Below are positions 50,495 through 59,634 of a stretch of DNA of 64,000 nt, one piece after another; position 1 is the stretch's first letter, and each line of letters starts with the position of its first letter. Location: NCBI RefSeq assembly GCF_000142805.1, contig NC_013084.1:1054001-1118000 (forward strand). Direction: 5' to 3'. The notes beneath the pieces were generated by a model. That model was not told where the DNA came from. It did no database searches and was given only the letters and a program-made list of their open reading frames with translations. The stretch is from Lachancea thermotolerans CBS 6340. Lineage: Eukaryota; Ascomycota; Saccharomycetes; Saccharomycetales; Saccharomycetaceae. The translations under genes and the position numbers were made by a program.

Positions 50495-51498
50495 TAGCTA
50501 AAAATAGAAGTCAATGAGCTTCGTAGTCAGTGAAAGTAGCCTTCAATCCCAAGCTATTCGTATGATTTTTGTTACGTCCCATGATTCGGAAAATCCCCCA
50601 GCCTACGATCAAATGAGCATACCAACCGCCCATATTTCACCATATGTCACGTGATTGAGAATGCGAGTGGACGTGTTGCAAAGAATGAGTAACTACCATC
50701 GTTCAGCCCATGGCCTGATGGCTATCCACCAATTGATATATGGTATTCATCATGCATGAAATCAGTTTCTTTGGACATAAGGCAACACTTAACTAAACGC
50801 GAGGCGAATAATTCAATCTGTGGCGCGTTCATTTAGTCAATATAAGTTCAGGTCACCTCAATCTTCATCAAAGGCACTTTCGTTGAAGTTATCTAAAAGC
50901 TTAAGCACTACAAGAGAGCAAGCATAGATAGTCTTGGAAAGGTCTTCAAAAAACCGAGTGTTTCTCCGACTCAAGTTTGGCGGTAGTTCGACAGATGATC
51001 AGCCAATAACTTGACCAATTGCTAGTATGAAGCAAGGAGGGCTGACGCGCATGGAGGTCATAGTATCAATTTTTCACCTGGGTATTACTTGCTGCCGGTC
51101 CTGAGCTCGGATGAATACATGGGAAGGTGCCACTGAGCCAAAGGAATAAGGCCTGCTCAAATTTGATGGAAAATAGGTCCACAGATCTCGAAAGTCTAAA
51201 GAGACGCGCTCACGGTTTATAGCAAACTTTTTATCGGAAAGAGTCATGAGCGTAGACGCACTCCGCAGGCTGAAGTTCAGCGGCGCATACGTATTAACTC
51301 AATACGATATTCCAGCGCACCAAAGCGTTGACGGAAAGCTTGCGCTATTTAAAGAGTCACATGAGGATTTCCCCACGTCGAACCGCTTCAGACCCCATTC
51401 ACGTGCATGTTTATTTTTCGTCATCGAGCCGATATTGTAAAAAATCTGTTTTTTGCTCTAGTACCTTTCAATCAAGGCCACTGACCGGTAAAGGAGAA
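50495..51498. other. Intergenic region YwqG-like - NDE
   Basis: A divergent promoter region of about 1 kb. It contains GTCACGTGA at 50646-50654, and another CACGTG near 51400 that lies inside the possible longer reading of the NADH dehydrogenase frame. No other gene is supported. Confidence 0.45.
50648..50653. promoter_or_regulatory. CACGTG E-box upstream of the YwqG-like gene
   Basis: GTCACGTGA matches the Cbf1/Pho4-type consensus and lies about 155 bp upstream of the ATG. Which factor binds cannot be told from the motif. Confidence 0.4.
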
Positions 51499-53550
51499 AT
51501 GCTGAGTTGCATAGGTAGGTCGACAAGACTACAACGCTCGGTACTGCTGAAGTACACGAACCGCCCTGCAATTGCCAATGCGAAAACCAATCAACCTTCT
51601 TTTCACTGCACGCGGTTATTTCATAGCAGCAAATTGCTGCAAGAAGAGGCCAAAAAGCATACACCTAAGGACAGCCTTTTTGATGGAAGACTAGGGAAGC
51701 TGCTTAAGTGGTCCGTATTTTCTACTGGTATCTTGGTGTCAACAGTGGGCGTGTCTTTGCTTGGATTTTTCTTGTATGATGCGTCAACGTACAAAGATTG
51801 TGAAGTCCCTGAGTTCATCGACGTACCCAAGATGGCTTTGACACCCGAGCTCGGCGGCCCAGAAAACCTTCCTATTTTGAGAGACAATTTGGATGCATAT
51901 GACTCTGAGGCTAAAGAGAAACTCTCTTACAGGCCCAAACTTGTAATTTTGGGTTCAGGGTGGGCATCTGTCGGTGTTTTGAAGTCTTTATCACCAGGGG
52001 AGTATGACGTGACTGTCGTCTCACCCCAAAATTATTTTCTGTTTACTCCTTTACTCCCATCTGCTGCCACTGGTACGTTGGAAGTGAAGTCCTTGATGGC
52101 TTCTATCAGGAAGCTAGTTAATGACGTTAGTGGTCATTATCTTGAAGCAAAGGCTGAAAAAGTCGAATTTGAAAAGAATCTGGTGAAAGTTTCTCAAGTT
52201 AATCCACAAAGTGGTGAGAAGAGAAGTTTTTATTTGCCTTATGATAAGCTTGTGGTTGCTGTCGGCTCAACATCTAACACCCATGGTGTCGAAGGCCTAG
52301 AGAACTGCTCCAGGCTCAAAACTGCTGAAGACGCAATCATTCTGAGAAGGAAAATTAAAGATAATCTTGAAGTTGCGTGCTTGCCAACGACATCTGACGA
52401 GGAGAGAAAGAAACTCTTAAGTTTCGTAGTTTGCGGCGGTGGTCCCACTGGAGTTGAATTTGCTGCTGAAGTGTTCGATTTGTTGAACGAAGATTTGCCA
52501 AAAACTTATCCAAGAATACTAAGACAAGAGGTCTCTGTGCACATTATTCAGTCACGTTCCAATATTCTAAACACTTACGACGAGACCATTTCTGAATATG
52601 CCATGCAGAGATTTAAGAAGGACGATATTGATGTACTTACAAACTCCAGAGTTCACAAGATTCTGCCCGATAGAGTTGTGTTTACGCAAAAGAATGCTGT
52701 GACGGGTGAGAACGAACTAAAGGAACTTCCTTTTGGGTTATGTCTTTGGTCCACAGGAGTTGCCCAAAATCCTTTAGCGAAGCAAGTTGTCCAAGACTTA
52801 GCTGCATTTCAAAGGAACAGGAGAGCTATAGAAACTGATTCTCATCTGCGTGTCATCGGAACTAAAATGGGTGAGGTTTACGCGATTGGCGATTGCGCTA
52901 CTGTAAGGACTGACCTTGCAGAACATGCTGTTCAGTTTGTAAGACAATTCATCATCAACAAACACCTGCATCCAACGAGAAGTACTGAGATTATTACTGA
53001 TGATGATATTAGACATTTGTCCATCTCATATGATGAAATTCACGATTTGGCGAGAGAGTTGGTGAGAAGACATCCTCAAACTAGAGAACACCTTTACAAC
53101 GTTGAGGACATCCTACTAAAGTATGACACTAAGAAAACCGGAGCGTTGGACTTTGACCAAATAACTCAGCTTCTGAAAGAGGTTGAAAGCAAAGCCACCT
53201 CGATGCCTGCTACAGCTCAAAGAGCACACCAGCAAGGTAAATATCTTGGCAAAAAGCTGACCAAGGTTGCGCGTAGCTCAGAAACGGCCAAAGTTAATGA
53301 AAGCCCACAGCTTATTTCCGACGAGTCTGTTTACAAAGCCTTCAAATATGTTCATTTGGGCTCACTAGCTTACATCGGTAACTCTGCTGTCTTTGATATT
53401 CCGGGATATTCTTTTGTTGGAGGTTTAGTTGCAATGTACCTCTGGAGAGGTATTTACTTTGCTCAAACAGTTTCTTTGAGAACAAGAGTTCTGCTCTTCA
53501 TGGACTGGTTAAAGAGAGGAATTTTTGGAAGAGACATCCTGTCAGTGTAA
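51499..53550 (+). CDS. External alternative NADH dehydrogenase (NDE type) with EF-hand-like insert
   Basis: Rotenone-insensitive type II NADH:ubiquinone oxidoreductase, probably on the outer face of the inner mitochondrial membrane. At 683 aa it is longer than S. cerevisiae Nde1 (560). The presequence MLSCIGRSTRLQRSVLLKYT is followed by a span near residues 75-97 (WSVFSTGILVSTVGVSLLGFFLY). Two Rossmann motifs are LVILGSGWASVGVL and FVVCGGGPTGVEFAAE, with AIGDCA for FAD. The extra segment holds an EF-hand-like loop at 543-554 (DTKKTGALDFDQ), which keeps the central Gly but lacks some acidic ligands. A C-terminal membrane anchor is SFVGGLVAMYLWRGIYF. ATG 51361 is also in frame and would add 46 residues; 51499 was preferred because it opens a typical presequence. 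Confidence 0.9.
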   Translation: MLSCIGRSTRLQRSVLLKYTNRPAIANAKTNQPSFHCTRLFHSSKLLQEEAKKHTPKDSLFDGRLGKLLKWSVFSTGILVSTVGVSLLGFFLYDASTYKDCEVPEFIDVPKMALTPELGGPENLPILRDNLDAYDSEAKEKLSYRPKLVILGSGWASVGVLKSLSPGEYDVTVVSPQNYFLFTPLLPSAATGTLEVKSLMASIRKLVNDVSGHYLEAKAEKVEFEKNLVKVSQVNPQSGEKRSFYLPYDKLVVAVGSTSNTHGVEGLENCSRLKTAEDAIILRRKIKDNLEVACLPTTSDEERKKLLSFVVCGGGPTGVEFAAEVFDLLNEDLPKTYPRILRQEVSVHIIQSRSNILNTYDETISEYAMQRFKKDDIDVLTNSRVHKILPDRVVFTQKNAVTGENELKELPFGLCLWSTGVAQNPLAKQVVQDLAAFQRNRRAIETDSHLRVIGTKMGEVYAIGDCATVRTDLAEHAVQFVRQFIINKHLHPTRSTEIITDDDIRHLSISYDEIHDLARELVRRHPQTREHLYNVEDILLKYDTKKTGALDFDQITQLLKEVESKATSMPATAQRAHQQGKYLGKKLTKVARSSETAKVNESPQLISDESVYKAFKYVHLGSLAYIGNSAVFDIPGYSFVGGLVAMYLWRGIYFAQTVSLRTRVLLFMDWLKRGIFGRDILSV

Positions 53551-53938
53551 AATAATCCATATTGAGACCTACGAGAAAATCGCGTGAGTTCCAGAAACCT
53601 TCTGAAAATATATTCGTGAATTGGCAAAACTGTGCAATCTGCTGAGCGGTTCGAACCCCGCGACGCGAGTCATTGAAATGATCATGATTAACGAACATTA
53701 GACGTAAAAATTATGGTTTTGTGTCACTTTTTATAATAGTGTCACTGGCAGAATATCTAGAGGATAAGATAGATTAGAAGTGGCTTTTGATACTTTTGTA
53801 CCGAGTACATTCGATCGCTTACGTGCAACTGTCACGCCGAACCTGAGACTAAGTGTGATATCTTCTTCCGTATATCTATAAGTAAGGTTTGCTGGCAAGT
53901 GATAGCCCGGCACCAAAAGATATCCTTTCCTGATTCCC
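53551..53938. other. Intergenic region NDE - PES4 with tRNA-like A and B boxes
   Basis: TGGCAAAAC at 53622-53630 fits the Pol III A box TRGCNNARY, and GGTTCGAACCC at 53648-53658 fits the B box exactly. The spacing (17 nt) is too short for a functional tRNA and the T stem cannot form, so a decayed tRNA or a chance pair is most likely. Confidence 0.35.
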
Positions 53939-55858
53939 ATGCGGAGAGCAGGTGCAAAAGGTTTCAAGCGAGATGGCGGCAGCATCTTGAGTAGCATTTC
54001 ACCCAATGTGAGCTACTTAGATGGACGAAATAAAAAAACGGTCGGAAAGGTTGGGACAACTGCTCGCAGCACAAATGAGGAGCCGCGAAATAGAACAGAG
54101 CTGAGCACAGAGAATTTTCTTCAACCTGAAATCTCATCGTACCGTTCAGGAAGTGCGGATTCTGCAATTGTTGTCAAGCAAGGTGCCAAAGACCATCTCA
54201 CAGCCGGCCCAAGTATTTCGTCCCTGTTTATAGGCGACCTTGATAAGGGGGTTACTGAGAAAATGCTCCTGCACGCTTTCTCAGGATTTAAGACCCTGGC
54301 TTCAGTTAAAATATGCATTGACTCCGAGACAAAAAAGTCTCTAGGTTATGGTTATTTGAACTTTACTTCAGCTCAGGAAGCGGATGAAGCCATAGAAAAG
54401 TTTAGTTACGTCAAACTCTTTGGTAAAGAGGTGCGGATAATGCCTTCAATGAGAAATTCTTACTTTAGGAAAAACATCGGTACAAATGTCTTTTTTACTA
54501 ACCTGCCTCTTGAAAACCCAGCCTTGACAACGAGGGTTTTTTATGAATCGTTTAGAAAATATGGAAGGGTTCTATCATGCAAATTGGATAGGCGCAAGAA
54601 TATTGGGTTTGTTTACTTTGAAAGTGACATTTCTGCAAAAAAAGCGATTGATGATTTCAACTCAAGGGAGTACTTCGGTAACAAAATTGCCTGCGGATTG
54701 CATTTTGATAAGGACATCCGTAAGTCACCACAGTTTGAGAAGAGAAGGTCAAAATTAGAAGGGCTAACTGTTATCAAAGAGAGTTTGGAGAGCGAGGCTT
54801 GCACCGATTCCAATTCTTTAGGAGATAGCCCCGGACCAACCCCTTCAACTTCAGTGCATGTCAAAAATCTGCCCATTGGAGTTTGCAACGAGGATCTTTT
54901 GAACTATTTCAGCAAAGTGGGCCCTATAAAGTCCGTTTATACATCTAAGGCCGATGTTTACACCACCTCATGGGGATTTATAACTTACAAGAGAAGCAGA
55001 GATACCATTCGTGCTCTTGAGGAATTGAATGGAGCTATATTCATGGGAAAAAGAGTAGAAGTTACACGAGCCGTTAAATATAATGGAGAAAGAAAGAGCA
55101 CGAGTACAAATAACAACGGAATTGAGTTTACAGGATGTGTTGGAAATAATAAATCCAATAAGCAAATTAACTCACTTCTTTCCAATGGTTACAGGCAAAT
55201 GCTCTATCTCAGTGACATGAGTGCTGTTTGTAATGAGAAGTTTTTGAGCCATTTGTGTCGCACAGAGAAAATCAAGTTTCAAAGGATTACCATAGATCGC
55301 TACGACGAAGAAGGCCTCACGTTTGCAGGTTCTGTCTTGTGCAAATCCCGCTCGGATTCCAACAGACTTTTTGAAGTGCTAAACGGGAAGCTCATAGGAG
55401 ATAGCGTCGTCAAAGTATCATGGAGGCCAGCGAGCAATAATTGCAAAAAGCCAATTAAACAAGATATGCCAGGTCTTCCAAGAGAAATTATTTGCTCCAT
55501 GGGCTCGTCTGCTACAGACCATGTCATTATTAACAGCGAATGTGATGCCCACCACCAAATGCCCTACAATTTGTCGACAAATATCACAACTAAGAGGTCG
55601 GACCCTGTTGCAAAAGCTCAACTAATCGATGTTTTGAAAAGGGAAGTTAAAGACTATATTGACTTTTTCAAGTACCCTGATGCTTCCCGCGAAGTTAATC
55701 TTGCTTGTATTTCAGAATACATTTTTGATGTTTACTGGCGATCCGACTTAGAGAGCTTGACCAAATTTCTGCTATTAATGCCAACTAAGAAACTGCATCA
55801 CAAAGTTTTAGAAAAACAGGTCCACGAGGCCATCAAATTTTTGGGCTTTCAGTGCTGA
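53939..55858 (+). CDS. PES4: Pab1-like RNA-binding protein Pes4/Mip6
   Basis: Four-RRM protein of the Pes4/Mip6 pair, which controls translation and protection of sporulation mRNAs in S. cerevisiae. The 639-aa product (Pes4 611, Mip6 659) has RRM1 near 95-170 (SLFIGDLDKGVTEKMLLHAFSGF and SLGYGYLNF), RRM2 near 182-255 (NVFFTNLPLENPAL and NIGFVYFES) and RRM3 near 302-380 (SVHVKNLPIGVCNEDLLNYFSKVGPIKS). RRM4 is more divergent, near 420-495 (QMLYLSDMSAV). A MLLE-like C-terminal domain from about 565 includes KAQLIDVLKREVKDYIDFFK. Start ATG 53939. Gene order PES4-LSB3 equals both YFR023W-YFR024C-A and YHR015W-YHR016C, so this is their common ancestor copy. Confidence 0.92.
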   Translation: MRRAGAKGFKRDGGSILSSISPNVSYLDGRNKKTVGKVGTTARSTNEEPRNRTELSTENFLQPEISSYRSGSADSAIVVKQGAKDHLTAGPSISSLFIGDLDKGVTEKMLLHAFSGFKTLASVKICIDSETKKSLGYGYLNFTSAQEADEAIEKFSYVKLFGKEVRIMPSMRNSYFRKNIGTNVFFTNLPLENPALTTRVFYESFRKYGRVLSCKLDRRKNIGFVYFESDISAKKAIDDFNSREYFGNKIACGLHFDKDIRKSPQFEKRRSKLEGLTVIKESLESEACTDSNSLGDSPGPTPSTSVHVKNLPIGVCNEDLLNYFSKVGPIKSVYTSKADVYTTSWGFITYKRSRDTIRALEELNGAIFMGKRVEVTRAVKYNGERKSTSTNNNGIEFTGCVGNNKSNKQINSLLSNGYRQMLYLSDMSAVCNEKFLSHLCRTEKIKFQRITIDRYDEEGLTFAGSVLCKSRSDSNRLFEVLNGKLIGDSVVKVSWRPASNNCKKPIKQDMPGLPREIICSMGSSATDHVIINSECDAHHQMPYNLSTNITTKRSDPVAKAQLIDVLKREVKDYIDFFKYPDASREVNLACISEYIFDVYWRSDLESLTKFLLLMPTKKLHHKVLEKQVHEAIKFLGFQC

Positions 55859-56122
55859 AAAACTGGAAACTGTAGCTAGTCATTTTCTAGACGTGTAATC
55901 GATAAAAAGAGCTGAAATACTTACACAATTTTGTTGCAGGCTCCTCGTTTGAACATAAAAGTTCGTGGCAAATAACCCCTTGTGAATCTACACCAAGTTG
56001 TCATTAACCATGACGGTTTGTACTAATCTGCATTATAGTATCTTGTCTAGGCATCTAAACAACCTTGTGTACGCCAAACCGCGGTCAATGGTGGTTTTTT
56101 TGAGCGTGGCCTAAGCTCGCGT

Positions 56123-57406
56123 TCAAACCAACTCGACGTAGTTTGCTGGAAAGATTCCTTCCTGGCCATTATTACGGCCAGTCCACCAGTCATCCTGGGA
56201 CTCTGACTTTTTTAAGATAGTGATAACGTCGCCTTTCCGAAATGGCAAGTCACCGCTTTGCTCACCCTTAAAAGTATACAAGGCAACAGCCTTAGGCGCA
56301 CCCGAAGATGCAGTTCTTGAGTGCGCCGAGGGCGATAACCCAAAGTCTGGCTTCTCAGTCCTAGGCCTTGAAGGCGCGTCGGAAATTTTTGAATTTTGCA
56401 TTCTTGTTGTCGCATCGCCAACATCTCTATCGTACACGTCGTCTTCCCAGCGAGTGGAAGTCCTGCGGTTTCGGGCGTTAGAGTAGTAACCGCTCACATC
56501 GTTAGGATCATCCTCGGCAAAGTCATCGTCAAAGCTGCCCTGGTAGGACCTTGAGGACCTGATAGATTCTCCTCTTCTTCGCGAAGATTTGGTGTTAGGT
56601 CTTTGGGAGTCCATATCGGAGGAGTCGAAAGAGGATGGGATATCATCATAGAAATCATCGACGTCGTCACCCCTCACTCTGTCGCTTGGGTTGAAAGCAC
56701 GAGATTCAAGCACTCTGAAAAGCGGGTCTGCGGCAGGTGGGGGCCTTACGCGGCCAGTTAGAATCATTTTGCTCTTACATTTCTCCCCGTATATCTTGCG
56801 ATTGGCTTCCCTTCTCTCAATGATCACAGATCCCTCGACGGATACACCAGCAAAAATACCCTTAGTTTTCGAGTAAGAGAAGACTGCGGCTACACCGCCC
56901 AGCGACGCAGATGCGGCTGCCTCTGCGTTCCTGCCCAGAGGCCCTGCCGCCACTGAGACGTTTCCGCCGAGCGTAATTGTGCCGAATTCGGAAAACGACT
57001 TCACCGCATCGTCAGTGTTCAAAATAAAGACAAAGTCCGTCAACTCCACACCTATCAGGCCGCCGGCGCCGGCTCCTGCAAGCGCAATTGCCGATGGCGC
57101 GGACCATGATCCGTCGCGCAGCCGCGCGACAATTACACCCGAACCCGCACGTCCACTGAACAAGAAGCCGGCCTTCAACACTGTGATAATTGCAAGCCCC
57201 TTGGCACGCTTTAGCACATTTGGCGGGATCACTGTGTCAGCTCCGAACACTTGGTTCGGCTTTACAAAGCTTGCCAGAACTTTCGCAGCTTTCCTGCAAA
57301 CCCATTTCCGTTAGCATCTTTGTTGGCGTGTTTTCCTGCATACCGAAATAAAATCATACTTGCTCTCCGACTTCAGCGATCTAGGAATTGGATTGTTGAT
57401 ACCCAT
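56123..57406 (-). CDS. LSB3: SYLF-SH3 protein Lsb3/Ysc84 (one intron)
   Basis: Actin-patch protein that bundles actin through its SYLF domain and recruits partners via SH3; ancestor of LSB3 and YSC84. Exon 1 is 57406-57360 (MGINNPIPRSLKSES plus two bases) and exon 2 is 57293-56123. The 66-nt intron (57359-57294) has donor GTATGA, branch site TGCTAAC (57316-57310) and acceptor TTTGCAG. Splicing restores KKAAKVLASFVKPNQVFGAD and gives 405 aa. The SYLF domain covers about 1-215 (RAKGLAIITVLKAGFLFSGRAGSGV). A Ser/Asp/Arg-rich linker precedes a C-terminal SH3 of about 58 residues (ALYTFKGEQSGDLPFRKGD to GIFPANYVELV). Both S. cerevisiae paralogues have an intron at the same place. Confidence 0.95.
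57294..57359 (-). other. Spliceosomal intron in LSB3
   Basis: Donor GTATGA, branch point TGCTAAC 15-16 nt before the acceptor, and acceptor GCAG. The phase is confirmed because joining after AA restores a Lys codon and conserved sequence. The branch site differs from the S. cerevisiae TACTAAC by one base. Confidence 0.92.
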
Positions 57407-58291
57407 TTTGCTTGCCTAGTCAACTTTCGCGTCCGTTTAATTCGTTTCGACACCTGAGGGTTAATATATTAGACGTTAAAGTCAGGGGAAAACTCACCTA
57501 ATTATGACTAGCGCGATTACTCAAACCCTGGAGAAGTGTCAGTTTCCACGAAAAATTTGCAAATGCCAAGCCGAAGCATCGATCCTGGCCTGGTAAGCTT
57601 CCAAGCAGAATAAGCCTGAAGGACTGCCGTAGTTCCTATGGTATCAACCACTTTAGAGCCCCTAGAGAAGTTAAAGGCATCTAACGGTATTTGATATCAC
57701 TATTTCGACCTCCGCCGGCTGACCATATAGCCTCCTCAAAACAAACCATTTAAATGTAGAGAACGAAACGCTAGCCTTCAAACAATTGGCTGGAGTTTTC
57801 TTTGGAAAGACTTCTTCTACGTGTGACATCAGTTGTTATATAGCTAACAGCCGCGTTCACCATCGTCGTTGTTAACGGGGGAAATGTAGTAGCCGCCAAG
57901 CATAGCGTGCCATTAGGTGGCTAGAAGGGCCTCGGGGCAACCGTTACTTGAGGCAGGTTATCAAGCCAGAGAAAACTGTTATCGCATGCACCACAACAGA
58001 CGTGGTCATAACATAACTAAGAAGAGAGGTTGTTGATGGTGCTTGCACCTCGTTCTCTGGGATGTGAAAAGAGCAGTCCCGGGCTTACACAAGTCGATAG
58101 CGAGAGAGGATAGAGCATCACAGGAACCTTAAGGAAGAATTTGAATGTTCTTCTGACTTGTTTTGTTTCTCTTGCCACATTTACGTCTTACTGTTTAGCC
58201 ATCCTTCCCCTTCCATCACGAAATTTGAAATAAGTAAGCGTGCTAGATTGTAACTGGCCAACAGGGTGAAGTGAGCGAACAAGCGTCCAGA
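57407..58291. other. Divergent intergenic region LSB3 - YSC83
   Basis: About 885 bp without a supportable gene. No RNA signature was recognised. Confidence 0.5.
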
Positions 58292-59323
58292 ATGTCTAGT
58301 CAAGTCGTGGACAAGATCTTCGATACAGGATTCGAGTGGTTCAAGAAGATAGAAAGCATGAACCAACGGGTCATCGCAAATGTCAAAGAAATGGGAACCA
58401 AGTCCGCGGGGAGCGCGAGAGACGTTGTAGAGCCAAATGCTCCTCTGCTTGGCCCAGGATATAGTGCTTGGACGCGAGGTTTGTACCAGGCAGCCTCCGT
58501 GGCCGGGCTTGGCGCTGCAGGATTCCTGCTGTTTAAGCTCGGATGTAAAATCATTCCGGAAGCGCCAGCACACCTGAAGCAGGGTGACAAAAGATGTGTG
58601 CTGCTGTTTGGCCAAACGCGCGACCCAATTACTCGCCAGATCGTTATGGATCTTTACAGGCGTGGGTTTGTATTGTTCGTGTGCTCAGAGCATGGGGCAG
58701 TGCAAAATGACGACGACGGACTTTTCCACATCAAGCACGAGGATCTGCACAATGTTGTCAAGTACTTACAAGAGGAGAACTCTACACTTTCGTCCATTCT
58801 CATAGTACCGAACTCTGCTTACTACCCCTCCGGAGCCATTACTACGTTATCATCCACGGTAGTACAGACAGAACTTGAGCAGAATGTTTTCACTCATATG
58901 AGGGCTCTGCTCAAGCTCCTGCCTCACTTGAACTGCAAGCTGCAAATTTTAATGTTCACCCCGTCTCTGCCCCAGCATTTTGGTATTCCTCACCATTCCG
59001 CAGAGTATTTTGTGTCGGGTCTAATGCGCTCCTTTTACTATGCCATCAAAAACGAGTACCCGCGTGTAAGCACTTATTTGTGCCATTTGGGAATTCTTAA
59101 GATAGCAGGAAGCCCAAGCAACTTCAAGTATCTTTCATTGAATGGCTCAAATATGAATAGCTCCCTTTTGACCCCTCTATATCGGCTCATTATTTCAAGT
59201 TCAAGTTGGTGGCTGCGACTTCGGGAAGCTTTTAGCGGGAGCCAAAGGTTTTTCGGTAAAGGAAGCTGGATTGGGTATTACTTAGGGCGTTGGCTACCGC
59301 CATCTGTTCTCAAGCTTCTGTAA
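58292..59323 (+). CDS. YSC83: Mitochondrial DUF1776 protein Ysc83
   Basis: Fungal DUF1776 protein of unknown biochemical role; S. cerevisiae Ysc83 is a non-essential mitochondrial protein. The 343-aa product (385 in S. cerevisiae) has an N-terminal helical part and one span near residues 62-84 (QAASVAGLGAAGFLLFKLG). A short-chain-dehydrogenase-like fold follows, with RCVLLFGQTRDPITRQIVMDLYRRGF, ILIVPNSAYYPSGAI and FVSGLMRSFYYAIKNEYPRV. The classical catalytic YxxxK is not obvious, so enzymatic activity is doubtful. The open frame starts at GTG 58271; the first ATG is 58292. It is divergent from LSB3, as YHR017W is from YHR016C. Confidence 0.9.
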   Translation: MSSQVVDKIFDTGFEWFKKIESMNQRVIANVKEMGTKSAGSARDVVEPNAPLLGPGYSAWTRGLYQAASVAGLGAAGFLLFKLGCKIIPEAPAHLKQGDKRCVLLFGQTRDPITRQIVMDLYRRGFVLFVCSEHGAVQNDDDGLFHIKHEDLHNVVKYLQEENSTLSSILIVPNSAYYPSGAITTLSSTVVQTELEQNVFTHMRALLKLLPHLNCKLQILMFTPSLPQHFGIPHHSAEYFVSGLMRSFYYAIKNEYPRVSTYLCHLGILKIAGSPSNFKYLSLNGSNMNSSLLTPLYRLIISSSSWWLRLREAFSGSQRFFGKGSWIGYYLGRWLPPSVLKLL

Positions 59324-59634
59324 ATTTCTCTCTCAACAGCTGAAATGAGATCTGCTGCTCCATTTTCCCCACCGTTACACAGTAGTACACCATATCAATG
59401 GATTACATAACTTCCATAGGCTTAGAGCTTGACAGTTATTTGTGTACGGAATTCAGCGCCATGCGCCTTGCAGAAAACCGCCCGCGTTACGATAAGCCTA
59501 AATGTTTTCATCAGGGGCCCTCCGTACCTGACAGAATCCCAGAGCCACCTAGCTCGGTCGAGGTGTGGGTAGTGGTAAAAAACAATGCTAGAGTTAACTG
59601 CTTATTTAAGAATGTCTTGGGCTTGTGACTAAAT
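59324..59634. other. Convergent gap YSC83 - DED81 (ancestral ARG4 position)
   Basis: A 311-bp interval. S. cerevisiae has ARG4 (YHR018C) here; it is absent. A 76-codon ATG ORF on the plus strand (59398-59628) has mixed composition and ends just before the DED81 stop. I regard it as unproven. Confidence 0.4.

Noticed and set aside
59398-59628. 76-codon ATG ORF between YSC83 and DED81
   Set aside because: No known family and no similarity to argininosuccinate lyase that I can recognise; ends inside a short convergent gap.
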